Part shown: piece after piece, positions 22,042 to 33,782 of the stretch
Layout of the letters: each line of letters begins with the position of its first letter
Position numbering within the stretch: position 1 is the first letter of the stretch
NCBI GenBank assembly: GCA_032718475.1
Contig: JAUCBJ010005017.1
Span: 1-64,000, forward strand
Direction of reading: 5' to 3'
Source: Nemertoderma westbladi
Taxonomy: Eukaryota > Xenacoelomorpha > Nemertodermatida > Nemertodermatidae
Length of the DNA stretch: 64,000 nucleotides
Translations under genes and position numbers: made by a program
The notes under the pieces: generated by a model
The model's input: only the letters and a program-made list of their open reading frames with translations
Told to the model about the DNA's origin: nothing
Database searches by the model: none

Positions 22042-23845
22042 ATCTGCTATATGAGTTTATCAATATTATAATGAGTTTATATATAGGCTAGCGGGCGTCG
22101 CTGCCTACCCCTCTCTGCCCCCGGACAGTGCAAGATCCTCAGCGCTGATGTACCGTCGTCGCTGTGTTTTCGCCAACGTAGTAGATACACAACGATAACG
22201 ATAACCGGCACAAGTCACTCCACTGTCCGTCCCAAAGGCTTAGATTTACTTCAGGTTCTTGCTGTAGAGTTAGGGCTACTTTCACAATTGCGACTCGCTA
22301 CTGTAAACACACTTTAGTAGTAACATTCACCTATAAACGCACAAATTCCACACAACTGTCACAAATTGTACACATTCGGGCCATTTGTCCATCAGTCAGT
22401 GCCTTCCAGAATGCCACGTTATTATTATGTATCCTTGGATACTAGCAGTGTGCTATTTATTCCCTATGCTATTCAATGGGGTAAGCTTTCTATTGTTCTT
22501 TTAACTCACTTATATTCTAGCGTGGTTGTTGCTATGGTGACATTATGGAAAGCTAGCAGTAGAATTAGGGTAATTCTCATGCATACAGATCTGGGATGCT
22601 ATTTAATAGTAATTCTTTAATTGTCAATATCCCCTTTATACATGATTTTATGAATTTTATCGGCTATTGACTATATATTGGAGATTCTCGCACACTAATA
22701 CACTTAATAGGGTGAATCTCCGCTCCCATGATCTATTAATTAATGGAATTTTGGGAATGTTATAAATTGTATAAAAATGACAATTTATCAAATTCATTAA
22801 AATATGAATTTAAATTTATTCCCGTAAATTTTATTATTTAACATTAAATAGACACAATTTTATTCCAGAGCATGTCTGGGGACTGGGATCCTTGATTCTA
22901 GGAAATTTGTCTTTTTAAGAGTATCGGTAAGTGCTACGATATCTTAATTGACCAGAATTTTAAAGGATCTGAATTTGACAGACTTTATAAATATTAATAA
23001 TTAATATTTAAGATGGGCACCGGTTTATTCCAGAACATGTCTGGGGACGTTAACCACTGATTCTAGAATTTTGTCTTTCAAGTATATCGGTGGGTGCCGC
23101 GATATCTTAATCGACTAGAATTACAGATGGTCAAAGGGTTAACAGATTTATTTGCATTGTACGCTACTGTTAAAGGGACATCACGCTACTATATGTATTA
23201 TTTAATATACGGTATGAGAGCAATATCGCAAGAAGCAATGTCAGTGAGAAGACGCAAGTCGTTTCCAAGGTCTACCCAGAGCTTGGTTTAGCCGAGACAC
23301 GAGGATCTGAATTTTGTATTCCTAATACTCTACTTACCAATAATACTTGAATATAGTAGGAGCTTTATTTTACTTTAATAAATACGGATATTTCATCTTA
23401 CTGTAGTCACGCATTTATAATATAATACGGACAGTAAGGAAAGAGAAAAGAATTATTTCTCACCGTCGCACTAAATATATAATATATAAGTAATTAAGTA
23501 AGAAACGCGAATATATATGGCACTAATCTACTAAATAATCGCTAAAATAACCTTCTACTAAATAAAATTACAGAAAACGATTATAATAAAATTACATAAT
23601 AATACATACATAAGTATAAAAATAATGAAACAAACATAAATAATATAGCCACACACCCACTCCAGACGCTGTTACGTTGGGGAGTCCCTAGATGTTTGTT
23701 GGATTAGGGAGGTGGTCGTGGGAAGAGTATCTTGACTTCCATAGTTTCCGGACAGTTCTCGGTCTCTTTCCAGTAAACATAAACGACCAACTGGGCGATT
23801 GAGCTGCTGTGTCTCGAAGACAATTCCCGGTTTCTTAAAGTTACG
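22042..23845 (-). other. Noncoding interval between accessory frames and pol in the BEL/Pao element
   Basis: AT-rich, no long frames on the element's strand. Contains an imperfect direct duplication of about 100 bp (22860-22965 and 23023-23123, both with TTATTCCAGA.CATGTCTGGG). It may hold splice or regulatory signals for the downstream frames, but none could be identified. Confidence 0.4.
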
Positions 23846-26800
23846 TCACATGACGACGAGTTCTACCGATCGCACCAAACCATCATCCGAGATGTGAGTC
23901 TCGATGATACGACCTGTCTGCCACCGCTTACATGGAAGATCTGAATCCACAATAAGGACCATGTCTCCAGCGCTGACATTTTCTTGCTGCGCAAACCACT
24001 TAGTTCGAAGTTGTAGCGTGGGCAGATAATGTTTTTCGAAATGATCAGCGAAACGACGGGATAACAACTGCATAAGTTGCCAAGTTTGCCTGCAGTATTC
24101 GTCTCCGTCTGTGATTTCCGATCGTGGGAGCATGGCTACAGGTTTCTTCAGTAGGAAGTGCGCGGGTGTTAGCGCTTCCAGGGAATCGGGACTCGATGAG
24201 ACTGGCATAAGCGGTCTCTCATTGAGATAGGCGGCGATTTCCTCCATTAACGTCCGCAAAAGTTCGTCGGTGAGATACGCGCGGCACGGCACTATAAAGT
24301 GAAATGCGGTCTTCACGCTCCTGATTAATCTCTCCCAACTTCCTCCCCACCAAGGGGCGTCGGCGGCGTTGAAGGTCCAGCTAGATGCTGTTACCCTTAG
24401 CTGATCGTCCACCTGTCTTTGATTCCAATCTTTGACGTAAGCCTTGATTTCATTGTTGGCACCAATGAAGTTCGTTCCCTTATCAGATCTCATCGTGTTA
24501 CTAGTTCCAAAGCGAGCGATCTGTCGGCGTAAGCTCAATAGGAAGCTGTTAGTAGATAAATCGTTCACCATATCGAGATGGATAGCTCTACAAGTCATAC
24601 AAACAAAGATGACACACCATCTCTTGACTATAGTCCTAGCACGATATACTTCAATAGGGCCAAATAAATCTACACCGGTATTAGTAAAGGGTGGTTCATA
24701 GAAGCTTACTCGTTCCCTAGGTAATTCTGCCTCTCGCTGTGTTAAAGGCCTACTGAATGCTTTCCTACAGGGTATGCAGTTCCTAAGAACTTGGTTCAGA
24801 GCTCTACGGGGTTTATAAAAATAATAGCGAGTTCGAATTTCGCTAAGAACTCGTTCTCTACCAGCATGATAAAGTTTGCTGTGAACATCTACAATCATCT
24901 TGATTTGTATTTCAAGATTTCTAATGAGTATGGGAAACTTAGTGTCAAAGGATAATGGAGCGTTAGTTAGTCTTCCTCCAACACGTATTAACCCATCTAT
25001 CATTGTGCTAGAGAAACGATCCCTTAAGCGCATCTGTGGATTTCTCAACAACAGGTAATACTTATCGGAATCCTCATAGCATTGCAGGAGTCTCAGCATC
25101 TGCTTATTGGTTTCTTCATGCTCTTGGTAACTGATCTTCTCCTTCAGAAACCTGTCGGATATCTTGTATTTGGGAAGATCTTTAACAACATGAACCTGCA
25201 CAGATGTCAGTGGAGCGGTATCACTATTGGTCTTCGTCCTGGAGTAGTGATAATGAAAACATCGCTTAAAATATATAACGGCCTTACAGAGCCGATTCCA
25301 GGAACTGTAGTGATATATCGCTCTCTGCAGGAGAGGTGAGAGTCCTTGCGAGACGTCTGGTATTCCAGATTTCCAATCCCTCTCTCTGATTTCCACAACA
25401 GACTTATTTGTGGCTGTGGGTTTCGGACCCAAAGCGTCGTCTCCGGAAGTGTGTAGTACAGACAGATCTACCACGGGTTTAAATAACTTCGATTTACTCG
25501 CCCGAGTTTTAGGTTTGACTTTCTCCGCTCCCTTGGCCTGTCTAATCTCCGCCGTAGTAAGATGAGGAGGCCATTCATCCTCTTCTTTGCTTAGGAAGTC
25601 GGGTCCACCTAACCAGTCTGGAGTATCTATCAATTCTTGTGGAGTTGCTCCCCTGGAGGCGATGTCTGCTGGATTAATCGTTCCGGGGCAATGTCTCCAT
25701 TGATCCATCTTCGTGCGACTAAGTATAATGGCTACTCTGTTGGTAACGAAGATGCTGAACTGACAGACTTCATTGGTTATATACTCCAACACGAGCAACG
25801 CATCGGTCCAATAGACAGTTTTCTGCAGTGGATATTCGATCTGTTCTGTTACATTCCGGCCGATGGCTGTAGCGTATAGAGCCGCTTTTAACTCCGCTCG
25901 AGGAACTTTCAACTTGTTGTTTATCAATGCCTTAGAGGTAACCAAGGCGACTTTGATTCCATCCGGGGTTTCAACTCTCAGGTAGGCTACTATACCTATT
26001 CCCATATCGCTGGCGTCTCCAAACACATGGGGTTGATAGGAATACGTAGGGAGAACATGACAAAAACATGAACGGGAAATTATAAAGTTCTCGATGGCTG
26101 GTAGAGATTCTTCCCATTTCATCCACTTCTTTAATAGTTCTCCCTTAAGTGGATCGTCCCATGAGTGGTTTTCAAGCCACATTTGTTGTACTAAACTCCG
26201 AGCAATCAATATAACTGGGCTAATAAATCCCAATGGATCGAAATAAGTGCTAAGGTTACTTAAACAAATCCGTTTTGTCCGAACTGGATTATCTCGCTGT
26301 TTGAGCTGGAAAAACAGGATATCTGTCTCTGTGTCCCATTTCAAACCAAGTGTTTTGGTTTCTGGAAGATCGTCTTTGATTAGGTCTAGATCTTTCGCTC
26401 CTCGATCTTCTACCGGGATCGATTCCAGAAACTCATGGGAGTTGCTGGTGAATTTAGTTAATCGAAATCCACCTCTTTTTAAGCACTCTACCGTTCCTTT
26501 GGCGACATCAATGGATTCTTCCACCGATGGAAGGGACTTTAAATTGTCGTCCATGTATATATCCCGTTTGATGTTGTCGATCACCTCTTTAGAGAAGGCA
26601 TCCCGGTTGTCATCAGCAGTGGTGCGCACCACTGAACAGGCATTTGAAGGGCTTGAGATGATCCCAAAAGCCTGGATGGTCATCCAATACTCCACCGGTT
26701 TCTGGTTGAGGTCTCCTTCCGGCCACCACAGAAATCGTAGGCTGTCTCGATCCCTATCCAGCGCCTTGACTTGTAAGAACATGCCTTCTATATCGGAGGC

Positions 26801-28150
26801 GAAAGCGATTGAATATTGTCTTAATCTTAAGAGTATTCCCAACAAGGATTGGAGTAAGTTGGGTCCTGGTAACAACTCGGAATTAAGGGATTGGCCCATG
26901 TAGAGGGCGGAGCCATCAAATACTACCCGTACTTCATGGGGTTTACCGGGTTTGGGAATGTAATGATGTGTTAGATAGTACGTTCTCTCAGTTATGGGTG
27001 TTTCTTCCGGTACTCGCTCCGCATATCCCTTGTTAATAAATTTCTTCAACTGAGTCTGGTACATTTCTTTAGCTGAAGCATTTGCCGTAAGGCGTCGATG
27101 TAGTTGAGCAATTCTTTTCTCCGCCAAGGGTCGGTTGTTTATGAATTTTGGTTTTCGCTTTCGGAATGGTAGACCGATTTCATATCTACCTTGACCTTTA
27201 AGAAAACGTGTAGTTGTCTCCTGGATCTGCTTGGCTCTTTCTTCTTCTACCGATAGGGCCTTATCGTAGGAATTGGGCTCTACAGCCTCTTGAGTAAAGA
27301 ATCGTAAGGCGTGTTCATCCCGAGTCTTCGCGTTATAGCGCTCTATTACGTCATTCAGTTCATCGTTATAGTCAACTTGTCCTGATGGACGAATGAGTTG
27401 ACATAGGTTCACTTGGTTTTGCCAAGTCTCGTTTTCCGTAAGGAGGTCGATGGTATTCTCCTCGTCGAAGAGTTGGTGGATATCGTCATTATCTGAGGAG
27501 TATGGTGTTCCCTCAGTTGGGTCGTCTACCTCACTGCTCTCCGCTTCCCATTCACTTACTTGGTATACCCGTTCTTTTGGTAACCTTTCCATGAGAGTTC
27601 TACAGGAAGGGCCAGTAAAGTACCAACCTACTCTAGTTCTTCCCACATAGGCTTGTAGTGGTTGCGGTTGAGCAGGCCGTTTCTCCAATGTCTCAAGCGC
27701 CTCATGCGCATTTTGGCCGATGAGTATTTGCACTCCAGGGTAATCTGTGTTGAATCTAGGTATATTAAGCTGCTGGGTGAAATCGTCCTCATCCCAGTTA
27801 TAAGGTTTTACTTGGCTGGTAGCGAAGTTCTTTATCGCCACCATTTTTACTGACCTTATGCTGTGTTCTCCTAGTTCATCCTGGGGGGTGGACAACGCAC
27901 CTACATAATAATCCGCTATTACTGTAGATTTCCAAACCTGCATAATTCCTGACATGTTTAACTTAGTTCGGAACTTGGGTTGTCCAGCAAAGATGTCTTC
28001 GGCTAGTTCTTTGTCTATGAATGTTCCTGTGCTACCGGAGTCAAGTAGGGCGTTCACTATATAACTCTTTTCAGGTCCGTGGACCCTCAACTGCACTACG
28101 GGAAATTCTCGGATTCCTACATTGGAAGTTGGTGCTTTCCAAGATGGTTG
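23846..28150 (-). CDS. pol: BEL/Pao pol: protease, reverse transcriptase, RNase H, integrase
   Basis: A single open frame of more than 1400 codons. Numbering from the GTG at 28096: aspartic protease LLDSGSTGTFID (~18-28), RT with SDIEGMFLQV (~434) and catalytic IYMDD (~513-517), RNase H FGDASDMGIGI (~692-702), integrase zinc-binding HAGRER...CIPC (~1076-1110), and the D,D-35-E core: NTGVDLFGP, RSDKGTNF and GGSWERL (~1140-1256). This set and order is diagnostic of BEL/Pao. The frame is continuous upstream to a TGA at 28151-28153; beyond it the nucleocapsid frame is in the same register, so gag-pol was probably one frame or used readthrough. There is no break inside pol itself. Confidence 0.95.
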   Translation of the reverse strand, partial: QPSWKAPTSNVGIREFPVVQLRVHGPEKSYIVNALLDSGSTGTFIDKELAEDIFAGQPKFRTKLNMSGIMQVWKSTVIADYYVGALSTPQDELGEHSIRSVKMVAIKNFATSQVKPYNWDEDDFTQQLNIPRFNTDYPGVQILIGQNAHEALETLEKRPAQPQPLQAYVGRTRVGWYFTGPSCRTLMERLPKERVYQVSEWEAESSEVDDPTEGTPYSSDNDDIHQLFDEENTIDLLTENETWQNQVNLCQLIRPSGQVDYNDELNDVIERYNAKTRDEHALRFFTQEAVEPNSYDKALSVEEERAKQIQETTTRFLKGQGRYEIGLPFRKRKPKFINNRPLAEKRIAQLHRRLTANASAKEMYQTQLKKFINKGYAERVPEETPITERTYYLTHHYIPKPGKPHEVRVVFDGSALYMGQSLNSELLPGPNLLQSLLGILLRLRQYSIAFASDIEGMFLQVKALDRDRDSLRFLWWPEGDLNQKPVEYWMTIQAFGIISSPSNACSVVRTTADDNRDAFSKEVIDNIKRDIYMDDNLKSLPSVEESIDVAKGTVECLKRGGFRLTKFTSNSHEFLESIPVEDRGAKDLDLIKDDLPETKTLGLKWDTETDILFFQLKQRDNPVRTKRICLSNLSTYFDPLGFISPVILIARSLVQQMWLENHSWDDPLKGELLKKWMKWEESLPAIENFIISRSCFCHVLPTYSYQPHVFGDASDMGIGIVAYLRVETPDGIKVALVTSKALINNKLKVPRAELKAALYATAIGRNVTEQIEYPLQKTVYWTDALLVLEYITNEVCQFSIFVTNRVAIILSRTKMDQWRHCPGTINPADIASRGATPQELIDTPDWLGGPDFLSKEEDEWPPHLTTAEIRQAKGAEKVKPKTRASKSKLFKPVVDLSVLHTSGDDALGPKPTATNKSVVEIRERDWKSGIPDVSQGLSPLLQRAIYHYSSWNRLCKAVIYFKRCFHYHYSRTKTNSDTAPLTSVQVHVVKDLPKYKISDRFLKEKISYQEHEETNKQMLRLLQCYEDSDKYYLLLRNPQMRLRDRFSSTMIDGLIRVGGRLTNAPLSFDTKFPILIRNLEIQIKMIVDVHSKLYHAGRERVLSEIRTRYYFYKPRRALNQVLRNCIPCRKAFSRPLTQREAELPRERVSFYEPPFTNTGVDLFGPIEVYRARTIVKRWCVIFVCMTCRAIHLDMVNDLSTNSFLLSLRRQIARFGTSNTMRSDKGTNFIGANNEIKAYVKDWNQRQVDDQLRVTASSWTFNAADAPWWGGSWERLIRSVKTAFHFIVPCRAYLTDELLRTLMEEIAAYLNERPLMPVSSSPDSLEALTPAHFLLKKPVAMLPRSEITDGDEYCRQTWQLMQLLSRRFADHFEKHYLPTLQLRTKWFAQQENVSAGDMVLIVDSDLPCKRWQTGRIIETHISDDGLVRSVELVVM

Positions 28151-28921
28151 TCAGTCAGAATTAGTTAGGGGGAGCTCGCTGTCGGTGTCCTTTTCATACG
28201 TAAGTGCTCGATACACTGCGGTATTTATCAGGTAACAGGATTCGTTTTCGTCGGAGAATTCGTCTGTATAGAATCCTTCCATCTCAGAACTTTGGTCAGT
28301 GTCGTTCACATCACTGAATTGGACATGTAGTTCGGACTCACTTACCTGACTCGGGCTGTTTCGTTCGAATTCAGTGTGCAACAAGATATGATGTTTTGCG
28401 CCGCACTTCGCGCACCTTGCGTCGGAGTAACAGGTTCGCCGTTGGTGTCCTTGTCTGAGGCAATTATAACACAACCGCTTATCCCACATGACTTCCCGTC
28501 TATCCTTTAATGATTTCTTTAGGAATTCATCACACACATTCAAACGGTGGGGCCCGTCACACAGCGCACATTTCGGTTTGATGTTACTTACCTTATTTTG
28601 AGTAACGTTGTGCACACTCGTTCTTTCTTCGGGCTTTCTTACATGAATTCTCTTAGGAGACGTAGGAGGAGTTTTTCTTACCTGTTCTCTCCTGTCATTG
28701 GTTCGAGACTTGAATTTACTTACGTCTTTAGGCGTTTTGTTGACATAATAAGATCTTTCAGTGTCTTTCCCGCTGTCCTCTTCTTGAGAAGCCTGGCTTT
28801 CGCCGTCGTCGGTATAACGCACTGGTGTTACCTTTCTCCTAGAAACGGGTTTCTCACTTACCTTATTTTCCGGTGTCTTCTCTCTGGACTGCTTTAGGAG
28901 CTGTAATTTTACTTCTTCATC
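28151..28921 (-). CDS. gag: BEL/Pao gag C-terminal part: zinc-knuckle (nucleocapsid) region
   Basis: In the same frame as pol and separated from it by one TGA (28151-28153). Three Cys/His clusters are visible: CALCDGPHRLNVC, CYNCLRQGHQRRTC (a standard CCHC knuckle) and CAKCGAKHHILLH, spaced as in other BEL/Pao gag-pol proteins. A Ser/Asp/Glu-rich linker then leads to the protease. Upstream the frame is blocked by TAA at 28922-28924 and TGA at 28958-28960. Those stops lie between it and the main gag frame and look like inactivating mutations. Confidence 0.85.
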   Translation of the reverse strand, partial: DEEVKLQLLKQSREKTPENKVSEKPVSRRKVTPVRYTDDGESQASQEEDSGKDTERSYYVNKTPKDVSKFKSRTNDRREQVRKTPPTSPKRIHVRKPEERTSVHNVTQNKVSNIKPKCALCDGPHRLNVCDEFLKKSLKDRREVMWDKRLCYNCLRQGHQRRTCYSDARCAKCGAKHHILLHTEFERNSPSQVSESELHVQFSDVNDTDQSSEMEGFYTDEFSDENESCYLINTAVYRALTYEKDTDSELPLTNSD

Positions 28922-28988
28922 TTAGAATGACATAAGATCAGCCATGGTAGGGTCTCGTCATTGTTGTTCCATCATATATAACACTTTC

Positions 28989-31881
28989 TTATCCCATCGT
29001 GTACCCTACCACTACTCCACCCTTCGGTATAGTAGAGGCCACGGCTCCAATAACCATAGAACTCTGATATTCATGAGACTTACCTAGCCAATCTAATTGT
29101 CTACAGATCTCCTGAATCTCATCGGAAAACTCTATAATCCCGCTGCTAATGAACTTTCGGGGGGCTACCAATTTTGCATACAAATACCTAGCTATGTTAT
29201 TCCTATTACCATACCTGATGTTTAGTGTATCCCAAACTTGTCTTAATCCATCTGGATGTCCAATAAACTTTAACGCCATTAACTTGGGAGATCCTTCCAA
29301 GCACTCGATGAGGAATCTAAGTTTCTCTCCGTTAGATAGCACAGAGTTCTGTATGTTATCTTTGTAATATTCATTAAAAGGTAACCATTTCATCTCATCT
29401 CCATTGAACTTGATGATCTCTCCCACCTTTACCGCTTGACGGGCTTCGGTTCTAGCCATTTGACGCGTAAAACTTTCTTGGGCCATCGTATTATTTAATA
29501 TCGAGTTATCGGTATATAAATTTCTCGGATTATTATCAGGTCTATATGGAATATCATTGTCAACAGGTTTATAATTACCCTTAATAGGGGTTACTATAGG
29601 AGTTTCTACTTCACTAGCAGTATAGATGCGTGTAGGCTCCACACCTTGCGCATGAAATACTTCAGACCTAACAGGTTGACACATTGTTACTGGGGTTGGT
29701 GGTATACTCCTTTGAGTATTTACCAATTTGTCGCGTTCTAACGCGATACTCTGCTGCACCTCTTGCAACTCTAACCTACTTTCCCTTACTGTTCCCTTGA
29801 ACTGCTGAACAGTTCCTTCCATCTCCCGGACCTGCTGAGAGGAGCACTTACGGTGTTCCCTCAGCTGCCCGAGCAGGAGACCCATCTCCCGTCGTCCCTC
29901 AGCTACCCACTCGACCGCCGAAGCGGGAGTCGCCAATGTAGTAGCGGGTGAGCGAGAGACGACGGGCGATAAATTCTTGATATCTCGCTCGGCGTCCAGG
30001 ACGGGTTCGGACTCGTGAACAGTCCTACTGGGCACAGGTAGTTTAGTACTGTGCAAAGGGAATTTAGAAGTAGGTTCTGGGAGTACAAGTGTCTCTATCA
30101 CCGAAGGGGTGGCTTCGAGAACAGGCCTAATTATTTCAGGCTCATCTACTATAGTAGGGAGTCTTTCTATTTTAATTATTTGGTCTGTGGGTTCTGTACT
30201 ACCTAAGTCTGTGCTAGCTAGTTGCCTTCTAACAGCTGGGGGCAAATCAGGCAATTTCTGACGGTGAGGCATTCTTCTATGTCTGCTTAGACGAGATCTA
30301 TTTCCTCCGCCTTCAGGATCGGTGGTATCGCCTTCATCAGATGATGTATATCCCTGTCTTTTGGGAGTAGATCGACTCATCATCTGCATTTGACTAGCTG
30401 TTAACTGTTTATTTATGCAGTCTTGATTCTCTTGAATATTTTCCAACTCTAGTTGGGTGGTCTCTTCAGACGCTCTCCGTTCTGCTTCTGCCACTGCTAT
30501 CTTTCTTTCCGCTTCTGCTGCTTTTCTTTCCGCTTCTGCCACTGCCGCTTTTCTTTCCGCTTCTACTGCTGCAGCTACCGCTTTTGCTTCTGCCACTGCT
30601 GCTTTTCTTTCAGCTTCTACTGCTGCAGCTGCCGCTTTTGCCTCTGCCGTTGCCTCTGCCGCTTTTCTTTCCTTCTGCCGCTGCCACTGCCGCTGCTGCT
30701 GTCTTTCTGTCTTCTATACGTTTTTTCTTTACTTGTTCTTCTTGGACTCTAGCGATGCGGAGTCTTTCATCAAATTTAGCTTGGTTAGCAGCTAACATTT
30801 CTGCATCGATTGCGTCCAACACAAGCTTGGCTCCTTCACTATTAGGGCGAAGTCCAGACAGCCGTCTCCTCAACTCTTCGTCTCCTAGGAATCGTTGATA
30901 GTCTGACAGATAGATGTCAATAGCGTCCCTCGTCTGCGGTTTCTCTGCTGTCGCTTCGCTTTCCACGTGAGAAAAGGTAGCGTCTGTTGATTCTCCATGG
31001 GTTGAGCGCTCAGCCAGCTGAACTTTCCACTGGGCCGTTCCTTGAACTTTGAGACTCACCCGCTGAAACCAAGTCTTTACGGCAACTTGCAACGACGTGT
31101 CTTGTCTTCTTTTCGAAGCCTCCTCAAAGGCCGATAAGATTAGTCTGATTCTTAGAATTCTTTCTCTAACTTGATAAAGCAGCTCTCCCTGCTCTTGAGG
31201 TCCTTGGGGTTGTCGAAACAGTTGTTCCTCTAATCGCTCCAAAGAGCTGAAGAATCCCTGTACGTATCCTGCTGCCGACCTCTTCCATACAGCTGGATCA
31301 CTGGTGTCTTTTGTCACTCCCATCCTGTGTATGTCTTCCCAGGCAGCTTCCGATAAGTCAAACGGGAGTCCGGGTCCGGGGAAGTTCCATTGCGACTCGA
31401 CAATAGACTTCAGTTCTTCCCTTGTGTATCCCGCATAACTATCCTTGGTCGATCGCTTACTTCTCGCCCAATCAATCTGGTGTTCCTCCACCGCAATCAA
31501 TACCCTAGTGAGTACGGCTGCAGGAAGGATGAGAAGGGGATCCGAATAAACCGCATCTGCCATCATTGCTCCGCGCTCGGGTGTCAGCTCTACAGTATCC
31601 GCACTACTGGAGCTGTCGGGCCGCTGAGAAATAAGTTCTCGGCTCGAGTGTTGCTGCTGTTCAACCTCTGCCTCTTGGTCCCTCTTGACCTGAGCTCGAG
31701 TGCCTATGATAGACCTATGGTGTTGGACTAGCCTAGGGTCTGATACTACTACTGGAGGGATGATCTTTCTTACAGTAGGAGGTGAGTTGAACTTCGGTCT
31801 CACACGTTCCACACTCCTGTCTGGGTCACAGATGGTTGTATCTAGGAGACTGTCTGACAGGTTTTGCTTTGTGTCAGACAT
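28989..31881 (-). CDS. gag: BEL/Pao gag, long N-terminal part, one internal frame shift
   Basis: Starts at ATG 31881 (MSDTKQNLSDS). The first 423-codon frame ends at 30610 and the continuation runs in another frame to 28989. The switch falls near 30670 within a low-complexity Ala-Glu-Arg-Lys coiled-coil repeat, consistent with a one-base loss. The second part holds a gag domain signature of BEL elements (KFNGDEMKWLPFNEYYKD, then LEGSPK and NIRYGN). Upstream are Pro/Ser-rich and charged regions. At well over 900 residues, gag is long for the group. A further shift near 28995-29010 separates it from the zinc-knuckle frame. Confidence 0.85.
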
Positions 31882-33782
31882 GTTTGTTTGTACAGTTGAA
31901 TGCCTACTGCTATATTACAGTTAAAACAAGTCTAGTAATTCAGTATCACTGTTAGCCTAGTAATTAATTACCAATATCGTTACTCTATGTAATGTGATAT
32001 ATATACAATATATTAGAGTACCGGTATATACTTATAGTATATATAAGTATTATTACAGACTAGGTTTGTCACAGAATACCGGTATGTAATTTCAGCGCAA
32101 ATATATAACAATATATAATAAGCCTATCGTGAATACTGGTATATAGCTTACACTTATAGTATATATAAGTATAATTACAGACTAGAATTAATTACAGAAT
32201 ACCGGTATATAATTTCAGCGCAAATATATTAATATATAATAAGCCTATCGTGAATACCGGTATATAAATTATTTTAGAATAATTGAATTTCTGAATTTTA
32301 GGGGTTACTTGGTTACTTTACTTTACTTTATTACCGTTATTTAAGCAGTAGTCCAACTGACATTAAGACCTAATTGTTGTATGACAGGCCTACTATTTTA
32401 TAAATCCGTTTGAGTTGATTTATAATATATATACCCGTTTAATGGGTTTTTGTCAATATTTGAAATAAATGTTATTATTTCTGGGAAAGAGTCACTGCAC
32501 AGAAGCTGTACGCTCTCAGTGAAGTGCTACTTGTTGGACACTAAAACAAATAATTCTAATTTGCCTAAGTTACTTAATACTACAAATTACGTACAATTCG
32601 GGGTGAGATTACAATCTCTAAATAAACACAAAAATTACACGTACGAATTTTTAGGGTAATTTTACAAGAAGTTTACAAACCAGCCTAACAAAGGGTTAGA
32701 ATATCTGGTTATTACAAACAGACAGGATACTACGGTATTTGAAAATAACAAAGCAGTAGTAAATATACTGCGTTGTCCAGATAGGAAAAATACCACCATC
32801 TGACGACTTATAGCCCTATCGCTATAAGTACTACATTATGTATCACGGAGTGTTCCTACCTAGAAGTTAATTACCGCGGCCTACCAGAGCCAACGTGCCT
32901 ATTAACCACTTTACAACACAAATATACTGCCTACACACTAATTACCTTCGGAAAGCACTGTACACTAAACCCTAAATTAGGTACAAGTACTTATACAACA
33001 AATAATCAACAGTTAAAAATACTTGTACAGCTAAAAGAACCACGGTATCTGCCGGAGTGACCAAAGCATAAAATCTCCAGTCTTTACCTACGCCAAACAG
33101 CCCTGATGTAGTACCGGGGTTAATTTAACTATAACGGTATGTATAACAAGCACAATTACTGTAGGAATAAACTTGGGGTATGAATGTTGCGAATAATCGC
33201 ATAAACTCTGAATAATAAATATTACGCTACCCTTACAGACTATACAAACAAAATAAAAACCAAATGCTGGCAGACTACTATCAAGCCTAAACAAATTACA
33301 GTATATGCAGACTCAGAAATGGTTAGTTAGTATGCATTCTAACCGAGTAGTACGACTTATTCTTTCAGGGAGATTTACCTTACAGCACTGGATGCCACCC
33401 ACTTTCCTAACTAGTACTTTATCGGACATACACTCTACACACACTGCAATCCCTTCAGACTTAACAACAGTCAGACAACAGTCCAGCCTACAAATTACCT
33501 GTACAATCTGAGCAGGCTTACACGTCTTCTGCTCAATATTAACTTACAAATAAATAAAACTGACAGAAATAGGCCTAAGTAAAATCCCAATAAAAACCAG
33601 GCGTCCCCGATTAAATATTAAGACCTACCGGTATATAATTATCAAAATCGAATAATACTGCTGTACCTGTACTGCAGTAAGTACCGGTCCGGGTGGTTAG
33701 GTAGTCAGGCCTACTGGTTACCGGTCGACCGGTACTTTAGTCTTTATTGCCTACGTCGCAATAAAGATCCTATAACTGTTAT
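31882..33782 (-). other. 5' leader of the BEL/Pao element
   Basis: A 1.9 kb AT-rich untranslated region between the 5' LTR and gag. Contains a tandem duplication of 122 bp (32031-32152 and 32153-32274) including CCGGTATATAATTTCAGCGC, and a small hairpin CTTTATTGC...GCAATAAAG at 33742-33766 near the LTR. A primer-binding site should start at 33782 going left, but the sequence there matches no tRNA end that I recognise. Confidence 0.6.

Noticed and set aside
26247-26903. 218-residue plus-strand frame
   Set aside because: Antisense to the BEL/Pao reverse transcriptase, where the minus-strand frame has all catalytic motifs.
30453-30898. Plus-strand Ser/Ala/Cys/Phe-rich frames
   Set aside because: Antisense shadow of the Ala-Glu-Arg-Lys repeat in gag.
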